From Desulfotruncus arcticus DSM 17038 (GTDB lineage Bacteria; Bacillota; Desulfotomaculia; Desulfotomaculales; Desulfallaceae), in contig NZ_FOOX01000013.1 in assembly GCF_900113335.1 (NCBI RefSeq), positions 62,001 through 126,000 on the forward strand: 64,000 nucleotides of DNA, in the 5' to 3' direction. The notes under the pieces are model-generated. The model saw nothing but the letters and a program-made list of their open reading frames with translations, had not been told where the DNA came from and ran no database searches. This document shows positions 16,954-24,723 of the stretch, piece after piece. The first letter of the stretch is position 1; every line of letters starts with the position of its first letter. The position numbers and the translations under genes were made by a program.

Positions 16954-17712
16954 ATGTCAGTACAGCCTGCCATGCCAAAATGCTGGCGCATTGAATCCAA
17001 ACCCCATAAATTCTGTCCGGGCTGCGGACATGGCCTGGTGCTCAAAGCTATTGGGCAGGCCATAGATGAACTGGGCATTCAGGATAAGGTTGTTTTCGGT
17101 TGTGACATCGGCTGCTCACTGTTGTCCTGGGACTTCTTCAATTGTGATACCATTCAAACCCACCATGGCCGCACAACTCCGGTTGTTACCGGTATTAAAC
17201 GGGCCAATCCCGACGTTATTGCCATAGCCTATATGGGCGACGGCGGCGGATATGCCATTGGCTCACAGCACCTGGTAAATGCCTCTTCCCGTAATGAGCG
17301 CATTACGGCCATTCTGGTCAACAACACCCAGTATGGTATGACCGGTGGCCAGATGGCTCCCACTACCATGCCGGGGCAGAAAACTGAAACTTCTCCTTAC
17401 GGCCGTGATCCTGAAAAAACAGGTTATCCCACTCAGGGTCCGGAAATGGTGGCGGCGATAACTCCGGAGGGAGCTTATGTGGCCAGGGGTACAGTGGCAA
17501 ATATCAAGCAATTGAAGGGCTACATTAAAAAAGCGCTGGAAAACCAGATAGCCGGGAACGGGTTCAGCTTTGTTGAAGCATTATCCACCTGCCCCACCAA
17601 CTGGCGCACCAATGCAGAAGAAACCTGGAACTTTGTTGAAAAGGAAATGACCAAATATTTTAAGGTTGGGGAAGTTAAAGTACCCGGTCCCCGGGAGAAG
17701 GAGGGACAATAG
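16954..17712 (+). CDS. korB: 2-oxoacid:ferredoxin oxidoreductase, beta subunit
   Basis: Carries the thiamine diphosphate site. The 252-residue product has FCPGCGHGLVLKAI near residue 22, GDGGGYAIGSQHLVNASSRN for the diphosphate/Mg, and NNTQYGMTGGQMAPTT. The cysteines of the [4Fe-4S]-binding pattern (CPGCGH, GCDIGCS) are visible. A ~130-bp gap separates it from the alpha gene, longer than the other spacings, but no convincing promoter is seen there. GGGGGC precedes the ATG. Confidence 0.93.
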   Translation: MSVQPAMPKCWRIESKPHKFCPGCGHGLVLKAIGQAIDELGIQDKVVFGCDIGCSLLSWDFFNCDTIQTHHGRTTPVVTGIKRANPDVIAIAYMGDGGGYAIGSQHLVNASSRNERITAILVNNTQYGMTGGQMAPTTMPGQKTETSPYGRDPEKTGYPTQGPEMVAAITPEGAYVARGTVANIKQLKGYIKKALENQIAGNGFSFVEALSTCPTNWRTNAEETWNFVEKEMTKYFKVGEVKVPGPREKEGQ

Positions 17713-17713
17713 T

Positions 17714-18280
17714 ATGGCTAAGGTGGTAAAAATCGCCCTGGCCGGCGAAGGTGGCCAGGGGGTTCAGTCCGTGGCCCAAATCATTGCTGAGGCGGCCAAT
17801 GAAGAAGGGCGCGAAGCCCTGTATATACCAAACTTTGGTGTTGAGCAGCGCGGCGGCGTTTCAGTTGCTTACCTGCAAATAGGAGACGAACCTATCGGGG
17901 CGCCTAAATTTCAAACAGCGGATATCGTAGTGGCTTTGAGTGACAGGGCTGTCCGGAGAACTAACAAATACGTTGGCCCTGAAACAGTTTTTGTTTACGA
18001 CAACGGGATTGAAGACATAGAGGAAGACCTGCCCAAAAATGCCAAAAAGGTTCTGGGCATTCCCGCTATTGAAGTTTCCAAGAAAGAACTGCACCCGCGG
18101 GTGTTCAATATTATCATTATGGGCGCGGTGATTAAAGCAACTGAAGTGGTGGCCGTGGACGATGCCAAGGCTGCCATTGAGAAAAAGCTTGGCTATAAAT
18201 TTGAGAAGAACCCCAAGCTGCGGGATATGAACTTCCGGGCCATTGAGCGCGGCATGGAACTTGTGGCCAGCGTAATGTAA
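17714..18280 (+). CDS. korC: 2-oxoacid:ferredoxin oxidoreductase, gamma subunit
   Basis: Gamma subunit of 188 residues with the family start KIALAGEGGQGVQSVAQIIAE, GVEQRGGVSVAYLQIG and a C-terminal AIERGMELV. It begins 1 bp after the beta stop codon, with GGAGGG embedded in the end of korB, so translation is coupled. The in-frame start further upstream (17666) would overlap korB and is rejected. Confidence 0.92.
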   Translation: MAKVVKIALAGEGGQGVQSVAQIIAEAANEEGREALYIPNFGVEQRGGVSVAYLQIGDEPIGAPKFQTADIVVALSDRAVRRTNKYVGPETVFVYDNGIEDIEEDLPKNAKKVLGIPAIEVSKKELHPRVFNIIIMGAVIKATEVVAVDDAKAAIEKKLGYKFEKNPKLRDMNFRAIERGMELVASVM

Positions 18281-18295
18281 AGGGGGTATAAATAA

Positions 18296-18556
18296 ATGGC
18301 TCAAACCTTTAATGGTCGAACCTTGGAAACAGAAAAGGGACATTGGACAATCTTCCCCGGGCTTTGTAAGGGCTGCGGCCTCTGTATCCAGAAATGTCCT
18401 AAAAAATGCATGAGCTGGTCCGATGTGCTGGGAGTTTACGGCACTCCTTCGGTTGAGATAAATGATGAGTGCATTGCCTGCGGCATCTGCCAGAATTTCT
18501 GCCCGGACTGTGCCATAGCTGTAGAAAAAAAGAAGGAAGAAAAAGAAAAACATTAA
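18296..18556 (+). CDS. korD: 2-oxoacid:ferredoxin oxidoreductase, ferredoxin-like delta subunit
   Basis: An 86-residue dicluster ferredoxin with two CxxCxxCxxxC motifs (CKGCGLCIQKCPKKC and CIACGICQNFCPDCA) that would carry electrons between the catalytic subunits and soluble ferredoxin. The lysine/glutamate-rich tail (KKKEEKEKH) is probably disordered. It is the last gene of the operon, ending at a hairpin terminator. The A-B-C-D order places the delta subunit last. Confidence 0.92.
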   Translation: MAQTFNGRTLETEKGHWTIFPGLCKGCGLCIQKCPKKCMSWSDVLGVYGTPSVEINDECIACGICQNFCPDCAIAVEKKKEEKEKH

Positions 18557-18563
18557 AAATTTG

Positions 18564-18594
18564 TAAAGCTGCGGGAAATACCGCAGCTTTTGGT
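18564..18594 (+). terminator. Terminator of the KOR operon
   Basis: Perfect stem AAAGCTGCGG-GAAATA-CCGCAGCTTT followed by TGGTTT. Confidence 0.8.
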
Positions 18595-18641
18595 TTGCAC
18601 CGGAACACTTAAATGTGCATATACTACAATAGGTGATTAAA

Positions 18642-18857
18642 ATGATTTGTGCTTTTTGCGGAGAAAAGATAATTGATGACGGGCTTTTTGTTCTGGGAAA
18701 TTATATCTGTGCACTTTGCGAGTCCAAACTTGTAACAATTAAAGCCAACGATACCAATTATGACTTTTACAAAAGCGGCCTTAAAAAAATGTGGCGTTGC
18801 GCCGGCGCTTGTTCACCGTCAGCCGAGATCATTCTGGCCAGCCTGGCCCGGCGGTGA
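18642..18857 (+). CDS. gin: Gin/CsfB-like anti-sigma-G factor
   Basis: Gin is a small zinc protein that blocks sigma-G until the right stage of sporulation. The ~71-residue product has two CxxC pairs, CAFCGEK near the N-terminus and ICALCESKLV, followed by the DFYKSGLKKMW end typical of the family. ATG 18642 is six bases after AGGTG; the in-frame GTG 18633 overlaps that site. Location upstream of the yaaO-like gene and tmk equals that of csfB in B. subtilis. The last ~90 bp overlap a convergent helix-turn-helix gene, so residues after about 42 may be non-conserved. Confidence 0.82.
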   Translation: MICAFCGEKIIDDGLFVLGNYICALCESKLVTIKANDTNYDFYKSGLKKMWRCAGACSPSAEIILASLARR

Positions 18858-19024
18858 TATAATTCAATTTCGCTTCTAATTCGGTGCAATGTGGTAACGT
18901 TAACTCCGGTAATCCTGGAAAGTTCCAGATCATTAAAGCCTTTTTTCCAGGCCCGGATCAGGCGGGGCACATTAGTACGATACTTGCGGCAAAGTTCCTT
19001 GGTATCGAAATTTGCATAGGACAT
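18767..19024 (-). CDS. Small helix-turn-helix protein, convergent with gin
   Basis: An 85-residue basic protein, MSYANFDTKELCRKYRTNVP..., with a convincing helix-turn-helix segment (FNDLELSRITGVNVTTLHRI) preceded by a second possible helix pair. I picked ATG 19024, nine bases after AAGGAG; longer in-frame forms to 19102 lack a ribosome binding site. Function unknown; it could be a DNA-binding regulator. It overlaps the 3' end of gin tail to tail by 91 bp. Confidence 0.65.
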   Translation of the reverse strand: MSYANFDTKELCRKYRTNVPRLIRAWKKGFNDLELSRITGVNVTTLHRIRSEIELYHRRARLARMISADGEQAPAQRHIFLRPLL

Positions 19025-19123
19025 GCCCATCAACTCCTTCATTTTATTTTGACCCATGTGGTGATCTTTATTATGTAAATGAATTGCAAAACAGGGGATC
19101 AAGATTTATGATTAATGGGAAGC

Positions 19124-19176
19124 TAGGAGACAGGAGTCAGAATAAAAGAACATTTAAGTATTCTGAACTCTGAATA
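19124..19176. repeat. R1 dispersed repeat, copy b
   Basis: TAGGAGACAGGAGTCAGAAT faces ATTCTGAACTCTGAATA across ~17 bases. It lies between the convergent gin/HTH pair and element R3 copy A. Confidence 0.7.
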
Positions 19177-19201
19177 GACCGCCATGCCTCTAAGCTCAGC
19201 C

Positions 19202-19443
19202 AAGCAGAGGATGAAAAATAGATAACGTTAGCAAGGTGATCCGGTGGCTTCCCGGAGTAAGCGGAGCACTGGATGCGGTCCATAGCCCGTCATAGCCCCA
19301 AAGCTTGACCCCGAAAGGGCGTAGCGTATCGCTAATGCTATTTGTTGCAAGCGTTGTATATAAATACTACACGAGCTACAAGGAAAATTGCGGAGCGCAC
19401 GGAGGGAACCACCGGAGAGCCAGTTACAAGTAACTTAAAAACT
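19202..19443 (+). repeat. R3 structured element, copy A
   Basis: A ~240-bp element repeated at 43374-43612 with ~80-85% identity by eye; the first ~125 and last ~65 bases are nearly identical while the middle (19325-19375) diverges. GATCCGGTGGCTTCCC near the 5' side pairs with GGGAACCACCGG at the 3' side, so the element folds into a long-range closed structure, with internal ACCCCGAAAGGGCGT. It ends ~15 bp before the decarboxylase start codon. This fits a cis-regulatory RNA or a mobile structured repeat; I cannot match it to a riboswitch class I know. No reading frame occupies it. Confidence 0.7.
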
Positions 19444-19459
19444 AAAACGGGTGAGAACA

Positions 19460-20920
19460 TTGTCTGGTGATCATACTGAGATGCCCATAGTTGCCGCTTT
19501 AGATAATTTTAGCCAAAAAAAACCATTGCGGTTTCATGTGCCGGGGCATGGAGGCGGACAAGCCCTGCACCCGGCAATGCGCAAGGCGAATCTGCCTAGC
19601 TGGGATGTTACGGAGCTGGACGGTTTAGATGATTTGCACAACCCTTCCGGGGTGATTGAGCTGGCTCAAAAAAAAGCCGCCGGGCTATACGGGGCCAGGC
19701 ATACTTTTTTTCTTATCAACGGCACCACTGTGGGCATTCAGGCATTAATTGCCGCTGCCTGCTGCGAGCCTGACAGCGCCATAGCCCTGCCGCGCAATGT
19801 CCACCGGTCGGTGTTGGGCGGTCTGGTGTTCAGCGGAGCCCGGCCGGTTTTTATTGAGCCTCAGTTGGTGCCCGGGTTTGATTTTGCCGCCGGGTTTACC
19901 GGGGCAGCTTTAAAACAGGTTTTACAAGCAGTTCCTGAAATTGCTGCTGTACTGGCTGTTCATCCTTGCTATTACGGGGTGGTTGGCAATCTGGCGGAAG
20001 CTGCCGAAATTTGCCACCGGTATAATATACCTTTGCTGGCTGATGAAGCACACGGAACGCACCTGCGGTTTAGCCCGCATTTACCGCCCGATGCGCTGGA
20101 ACAAGGAGCTGACGCCACTGTACAAAGTGTGCATAAAACGGGGGGCGCATTAACCCAGGCATCCTGGCTGCACCTGGCGGAGGGAGGGCGGGTGGACCGG
20201 AAGAAAGTGGCGGGAGTCTTGCGTCTGCTGCAATCCAGCAGCCCTTCCTATTTGCTGATGGCCTCATTGGATGCTGCCAGGCAGCAGCTGGCCCTGTGCG
20301 GACGGGCGTCTCTGGATGCCGCGTTGGACACAGCGCTGGAGGCAGCCCGCGCGATTAAGGCTATTCCGGGTTTGACGGTTTTGGGACCGGAACATCTTGC
20401 CCGTCCCGGAGCGGTTGATTATGACCCCACCCGGCTGGTAGTTTCTTTTAGGGAACTGGGGCTGAGCGGTTATGAGGCCAGCCGGCTTTTAGCGGAGGAA
20501 TACAATATATACGTTGAAATGGCTGACATCTATAATATTGTGGCGGTATTGCCGATAGGGGTAAACCGGGAAGAAGTGGGTGCGCTGGTACATGCTCTGG
20601 CCGGTATCAGCGGCCAAGTGCGGGGCGCTGCGCTTAAGGGGGACAGCCCACCGCTAACCATGCCCCAACTGCCTCCGCAAATTATGACACCACGCCTGGC
20701 CTGGTTGGCCCGTAAGCGACAGGTGAGGTTGGAAACGTCCGCCGGATTGGTCAGTGCCGAGGCGGTAGCAGTTCAGCCGCCCGGAATTGCGGTAATTTAC
20801 CCCGGGGAGGAAATTACACCTGCGATTATAGAATACTTAATGGTTGCCAGGGACCACGGTTTGCAGCTGCATGGTGCGGCTGACCCGCGGCTTGGCACCA
20901 TTGAGGTTGTGGATTGCTGA
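19460..20920 (+). CDS. Orn/Lys/Arg decarboxylase-family PLP enzyme (YaaO-like)
   Basis: Aspartate-aminotransferase-fold PLP enzyme of the group I basic amino acid decarboxylase family, possibly giving cadaverine, putrescine or agmatine. The ~486-residue product shows the opening FHVPGHGGG, LFLINGTTVGIQA-like FLINGTTVG, DEAHGTH and the PLP lysine in SVHKTGGALTQ at about residue 230. It is short relative to the inducible enterobacterial enzymes, like B. subtilis YaaO. TTG 19460 has GGGTG six bases upstream; GTG 19451 lies inside that site. It directly follows element R3 and precedes tmk, the same order as yaaO-tmk in B. subtilis. Confidence 0.88.
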   Translation: MSGDHTEMPIVAALDNFSQKKPLRFHVPGHGGGQALHPAMRKANLPSWDVTELDGLDDLHNPSGVIELAQKKAAGLYGARHTFFLINGTTVGIQALIAAACCEPDSAIALPRNVHRSVLGGLVFSGARPVFIEPQLVPGFDFAAGFTGAALKQVLQAVPEIAAVLAVHPCYYGVVGNLAEAAEICHRYNIPLLADEAHGTHLRFSPHLPPDALEQGADATVQSVHKTGGALTQASWLHLAEGGRVDRKKVAGVLRLLQSSSPSYLLMASLDAARQQLALCGRASLDAALDTALEAARAIKAIPGLTVLGPEHLARPGAVDYDPTRLVVSFRELGLSGYEASRLLAEEYNIYVEMADIYNIVAVLPIGVNREEVGALVHALAGISGQVRGAALKGDSPPLTMPQLPPQIMTPRLAWLARKRQVRLETSAGLVSAEAVAVQPPGIAVIYPGEEITPAIIEYLMVARDHGLQLHGAADPRLGTIEVVDC

Positions 20921-20939
20921 CTGCAGGGAGATGAACAAT

Positions 20940-21560
20940 TTGGCATCCGGTAAGTTTATTGTATTTGAAGGTATCGATGGTTCCGGTAAAACCACCCAGA
21001 TTGATTTAGTAGCCAAAATTCTCCAAGAGCGGGGCAGACAGGTTGTTTGCACGCGCGAGCCCGGCGGCACCAGAATCGGGGACATGCTGCGCAAGCTACT
21101 GCTGGACCCCGCCAATAATGATTTAAACCCCCGTACAGAGGCGTTTCTTTACGCAGCTGACCGGTCCCAGCATGTAACAGAGGTAATTTTACCTGCGCTG
21201 GAAGCGGGCAAAATTGTTATTTGCGACCGGTATCTGTATTCAACCATAGCTTACCAGGGCTGGGGCCGCGGTATTGACACGGGTTTTTTGACCGGTTTGA
21301 ACGGTTTGGCCAGCGGCTGGCTGGTGCCGGACAGAGTGATCCTTTTGGATATTGATGTGGATAAAGGCCTCGCCAGGGCTCTGGGGGAACGCTCGCCCGA
21401 TCGCCTGGAAATTGAAAAAAATGCGTTTTTTCAGCGGGTACGGCAAGGTTATCTTGAGCAGGCGAAACTCCACCCTAAAATATTTCGGGTGATCCAGGCC
21501 GGTGAAGATAAACAAGAAGTTAATCGCAGGGTGTTAACAGCCCTTGATTTATCTCGTTAA
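20940..21560 (+). CDS. tmk: Thymidylate kinase
   Basis: Phosphorylates dTMP to dTDP. The 206-residue product has Walker A FEGIDGSGKTTQ, the DRY-type CDRYLYSTIAYQG motif and CTREPGGTRIG. TTG 20940 lies nine bases after GGGAG; ATG 20931 touches that site and is less likely. The last three codons and the TAA stop (21548-21560) are part of dispersed repeat R2, so the C-terminal residues LSR come from the repeat. Confidence 0.95.
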   Translation: MASGKFIVFEGIDGSGKTTQIDLVAKILQERGRQVVCTREPGGTRIGDMLRKLLLDPANNDLNPRTEAFLYAADRSQHVTEVILPALEAGKIVICDRYLYSTIAYQGWGRGIDTGFLTGLNGLASGWLVPDRVILLDIDVDKGLARALGERSPDRLEIEKNAFFQRVRQGYLEQAKLHPKIFRVIQAGEDKQEVNRRVLTALDLSR

Positions 21561-21674
21561 CCGCCGCTAAGACTCCCGCCTCTACAGGCGGGAGCCTTAG
21601 CGGCGATAAACTCGAAATAAGTGCGACTAAGGTTCAGGTGGGGTCAAAACCCCACCTGAACCAAGTCTTCTTTA
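21548..21674 (-). repeat. R2 double-hairpin element, copy A
   Basis: Two hairpins in series: GCTAAGACTCCCGCC / GGCGGGAGCCTTAGC and GGTTCAGGTGGGG / CCCCACCTGAACC. The same module, in the opposite orientation, occurs at 32542-32669, and a shortened form at 45485-45554. This copy sits between tmk and holB, where B. subtilis has yaaQ and yaaR, and overlaps the tmk stop codon. Confidence 0.88.
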
Positions 21675-21700
21675 ATATAATTGCACCTGGAGGTAAGAAA

Positions 21701-22681
21701 ATGCTGTTCTGGCGTGATCTTGCGGGACACGAAAGAATAAAGGAAAGCTTGTTTAAAGCCCGGCAGTTGGGACGCATATCGCATGCCTACCTGTTCAGCG
21801 GACCGCCCGGTGTAGGTAAAAAAACTGCGGGACTGGCTTGGGCAAGAGCGCTTTTATGTAAAAAAGGTGATACTGATGCCTGCGGCTTTTGTTACGATTG
21901 CCAATTATTTGAACGTGGAGCGCACCCGGATTTGAAAATCATCAGGTCCCAGGGAGCTTCCATTAAAATAGCACAATTAAGAGAGCTTCAAGACAGCGCT
22001 GCCCTGACGTCCTTTGGAGGGGGCAGGCAGGTTTATTTAATAGAGCAAGCTGAGAAAATGACCAACGCGGCGGCCAATTGCTTTTTGAAAATACTGGAGG
22101 AACCGCCTGCGGGGGTGGTATTTATCCTGGTTGCGGATGATGGTATGGCCATGCTCTCTACGGTAATGTCCCGCTGCCAGCATTACCGGTTCAATCCGCT
22201 GCCTGAGGATGATGTCCTGCAGGTATTGGGCCGGACTTGCGGCGGCAATAACGATCAAGCCCGGGTGGCGGCAAGAATGTCCATGGGCTGCCCCGGCCGT
22301 GCCTTACTGATGCTAAATGGATCGGATCAGCGGGAAGAAATGCTGCAACTGCTGATGAGTTTGACCGGGCAGCGACGTTATCTGCCGGTTGATGGTTTAG
22401 GTTTAGACGGGCGGGAAGACCTGGATGGATTTATTAATTGTACCAGATTATTTTTTAGAGATGCTTTGGTGTGGAAAATTTCCGGTTCAACGGAATTATT
22501 GATCAATATTGATTATCAGGAAGCTATAGCTGAATTGGCCGGGGCTTATGAAGAACAGGACCTGGTGGATATACTGTTAACACTGGAAAAATCCGCGCGC
22601 AGGCTGGCGGGAAACGCTAACCAGCGCTTACTGATTGACTCCTTGGTGCTTCAAATAACAGGGAGCGAACGGGAGGTATAG
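21701..22681 (+). CDS. holB: DNA polymerase III subunit delta-prime
   Basis: Clamp-loader subunit related to DnaX. The 326-residue product has Walker A GPPGVGKKT, the cysteine module CKKGDTDACGFCYDC, an EQAEKM Walker B and the SRC motif (SRCQHY). ATG 21701 is preceded by GGAGG at seven bases. Upstream in-frame starts lie within repeat R2 and are rejected. It is followed by ricT with 3 bp between. Confidence 0.93.
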   Translation: MLFWRDLAGHERIKESLFKARQLGRISHAYLFSGPPGVGKKTAGLAWARALLCKKGDTDACGFCYDCQLFERGAHPDLKIIRSQGASIKIAQLRELQDSAALTSFGGGRQVYLIEQAEKMTNAAANCFLKILEEPPAGVVFILVADDGMAMLSTVMSRCQHYRFNPLPEDDVLQVLGRTCGGNNDQARVAARMSMGCPGRALLMLNGSDQREEMLQLLMSLTGQRRYLPVDGLGLDGREDLDGFINCTRLFFRDALVWKISGSTELLINIDYQEAIAELAGAYEEQDLVDILLTLEKSARRLAGNANQRLLIDSLVLQITGSEREV

Positions 22682-22684
22682 ATA

Positions 22685-23617
22685 TTGTCATATCTGGTTG
22701 TTGGAGTGCGCTTTAAAAAGGCCGGGAAGGTATATTACTTTGATCCCAACGGCTTAAATTTGTCTATCGATGATGGGGTGATTGTTGAGACATCCCGGGG
22801 TATTGAGTATGGCACAGTTGTTATCGGCTCCAGGGAGGTCCCGGAGGAAGAGGTGGTAGGGTCCCTGAAAAAGGTGCTCCGCCGGGCTAATGAGGAAGAT
22901 TACGCTCAACTGCAGGCTAACCGGGAAAAAGAAAAAAAAGCCTTTGATATTTGCCTGGAAAAAATAGCGGCCCATGGTTTACCGATGAAACTGGTGGATG
23001 TTGAACAAACCTTTGACGGTAACAAGATCATATTTTATTTTACGGCGGATGGCCGTATTGATTTTAGAGAACTGGTTAAAGATCTCGCATCAGTTTTTAG
23101 AACACGTATAGAACTGCGCCAGATTGGCGTAAGAGACGAGGCTAAAATGATGGGCGGACTGGGCTGCTGCGGCAGGGAACTGTGCTGTTCCATGTGGCTG
23201 TCTGATTTTGCTTCGGTGTCCATCAGAATGGCCAAGGATCAAAATCTTTCCTTAAATCCCACAAAAATTTCAGGTATCTGTGGAAGACTCATGTGCTGTC
23301 TGAAATTCGAAAACGATGCGTATGAGCAAGCCAAGGAAATATTTCCCGAGCCGGGTAAGCGGGTAACCACGCCTGATGGTGACGGAAGGGTAACCGGTAT
23401 TAATATTTTTAAGCAAACCGTAAGTGTTGAATTGCGCGAAAGTAAGATAATCATGGAATACCCCCTTAATATAGTTCAGATAACTGAACCCGTGGCAGGT
23501 GATCAAATTGAAGCCACTGACTCTAAAAATGAAAGCGCTGGAGACCAAAGCCCAGGACCTGCTGAACGAAATCAAAGGCATGAAAAGCCTGGTCGAAACT
23601 CTGGAAACAGAAAATGA
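22685..23617 (+). CDS. ricT: PSP1-domain protein RicT (YaaT)
   Basis: In B. subtilis YaaT/RicT forms an iron-sulfur complex with RicA and RicF that stimulates RNase Y-dependent RNA maturation and is needed for sporulation and biofilm. The 310-residue product has the PSP1 core with the clustered cysteines GLGCCGRELCCSMW (about residues 158-171) and GRLMCCLKF near 205, the proposed cluster ligands. TTG 22685 is eight bases after GGGAGG. The hydrophilic tail after residue ~275 is overlapped by yabA in another frame and is probably unconstrained. Confidence 0.93.
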   Translation: MSYLVVGVRFKKAGKVYYFDPNGLNLSIDDGVIVETSRGIEYGTVVIGSREVPEEEVVGSLKKVLRRANEEDYAQLQANREKEKKAFDICLEKIAAHGLPMKLVDVEQTFDGNKIIFYFTADGRIDFRELVKDLASVFRTRIELRQIGVRDEAKMMGGLGCCGRELCCSMWLSDFASVSIRMAKDQNLSLNPTKISGICGRLMCCLKFENDAYEQAKEIFPEPGKRVTTPDGDGRVTGINIFKQTVSVELRESKIIMEYPLNIVQITEPVAGDQIEATDSKNESAGDQSPGPAERNQRHEKPGRNSGNRK

Positions 23618-23837
23618 AAAGCTAAGGAGACAGCTGGCACTCCTATATGGTGTAAATGAGCCTGAAGACGCGGGTAACGCCGGTACCATAAGCCCGGGCA
23701 GGGAAAAGGTTACGGGCAGACAGAATCTGCTTAATTTGTACGATGCCGGCTTTCATGTCTGCAACCTGTATTTTGGGCAGTCCAGGTTCGAAGGCTGCCT
23801 GTTTTGCGCCGCCTTTTTACGCAAGGATCAGGAGTGA
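23508..23837 (+). CDS. yabA: Replication initiation control protein YabA
   Basis: YabA binds DnaA and DnaN to restrain re-initiation. The ~109-residue product has an N-terminal leucine-zipper coiled coil (MKSLVETLETENEKLRRQL) and the C-terminal zinc motif HVCNLYFGQSRFEGCLFC. TTG 23508 has AGGTG six bases upstream, which means the first ~110 bases overlap the end of ricT; ATG 23529 is an alternative. Gene order ricT-yabA-rsmI is that of B. subtilis (yazA, between them there, is absent). Confidence 0.9.
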   Translation: MKPLTLKMKALETKAQDLLNEIKGMKSLVETLETENEKLRRQLALLYGVNEPEDAGNAGTISPGREKVTGRQNLLNLYDAGFHVCNLYFGQSRFEGCLFCAAFLRKDQE

Positions 23838-23843
23838 TGCTTT

Positions 23844-24716
23844 TTGACGGCACCGGAAAGCGGTGTTTTATATCTTTGTGCAACACCAATAGGTAATTTG
23901 GAGGATATCACTTTAAGAGTGCTGCGGGTATTGCAGGAAGTGGATTTAATTGCGGCTGAAGACACGCGCCATACCCGCAAGCTGCTTAACCATTATGATA
24001 TACGGGCTGAATTAACCAGCTATCATGATCATAACCGCCGCAGCAAGGGCGAAAACTTGCTGCAGCAGCTGGCTGCCGGACAGAACGTGGCCCTGGTTAG
24101 CGATGCCGGTATGCCGGGGATATCCGACCCCGGCGAAGAATTGGTTGTTGAGGCGTTAAAAAGGGGCATTCCTGTTATCCCTTTGCCCGGCCCCAGCGCA
24201 CTGATTACGGCGCTGGTTGTTTCCGGCCTTTCAGCGGAACGGTTTGTTTTTGAAGGCTTTTTGCCCAGAAAGAACAAAGACCGGGCCGGACGCCTTAGCG
24301 AGCTGGCCACGGAGGGCCGAACCATAATTATCTATGAGGCGCCGCACCGGCTGATCAAAACGCTGGAGGAACTGCTGAACTGCCTGGGAGATCGTCCGGC
24401 CTGCGCGGCCAGGGAACTGACCAAGCGGTACGAAGAAGTCAGACGCGGCTCCATCAGTCAGCTATTGGAACATTTTAGCGCACATGCGCCTAAAGGTGAA
24501 TTCGTGTTGGTGGTAGGAGGTTATTCCGGGTCAAGAGAAACGGCCGCAGAAGGGTGGGAAGACCGTTCCTTGACACCGGATGAGCAGGTGCGGATATTAA
24601 CTGATGAGGGGCTGTCTCCCAACGAGGCGATTAAAAAAGTAGCCCGTCTGATGGGTATATCCAGACGGGAATTATACCAGCGGTTAAAAACAAACAGAAC
24701 CGGTAAGGAAAAATAA
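23844..24716 (+). CDS. rsmI: 16S rRNA (cytidine1402-2'-O)-methyltransferase
   Basis: SAM-dependent methylase acting on the decoding-site cytidine. The 290-residue product shows the tetrapyrrole-methylase fold motifs LCATPIGNLEDITLRV, AAEDTRHTRKLL, SDAGMPGISDPG and PLPGPSALITAL. The C-terminal extension (about 240-290) has a helix-turn-helix-like end (SPNEAIKKVARLMG). TTG 23844 follows AGGAGTGA. It overlaps nothing and converges on abrB. Confidence 0.96.
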   Translation: MTAPESGVLYLCATPIGNLEDITLRVLRVLQEVDLIAAEDTRHTRKLLNHYDIRAELTSYHDHNRRSKGENLLQQLAAGQNVALVSDAGMPGISDPGEELVVEALKRGIPVIPLPGPSALITALVVSGLSAERFVFEGFLPRKNKDRAGRLSELATEGRTIIIYEAPHRLIKTLEELLNCLGDRPACAARELTKRYEEVRRGSISQLLEHFSAHAPKGEFVLVVGGYSGSRETAAEGWEDRSLTPDEQVRILTDEGLSPNEAIKKVARLMGISRRELYQRLKTNRTGKEK

Positions 24717-24723
24717 TTTACTA

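Noticed and set aside
17861..18553. 230-codon minus-strand frame across korC and korD
   Set aside because: It opposes two well-supported oxidoreductase genes and has a low-complexity Phe/Leu start (MFFFFFLLFFYS) that mirrors the Lys/Glu-rich end of korD.
19202..19443. R3 as a known riboswitch (guanidine, cobalamin, c-di-AMP, T-box)
   Set aside because: None of the conserved core sequences of those classes that I know are found; the repeat therefore stays unassigned.
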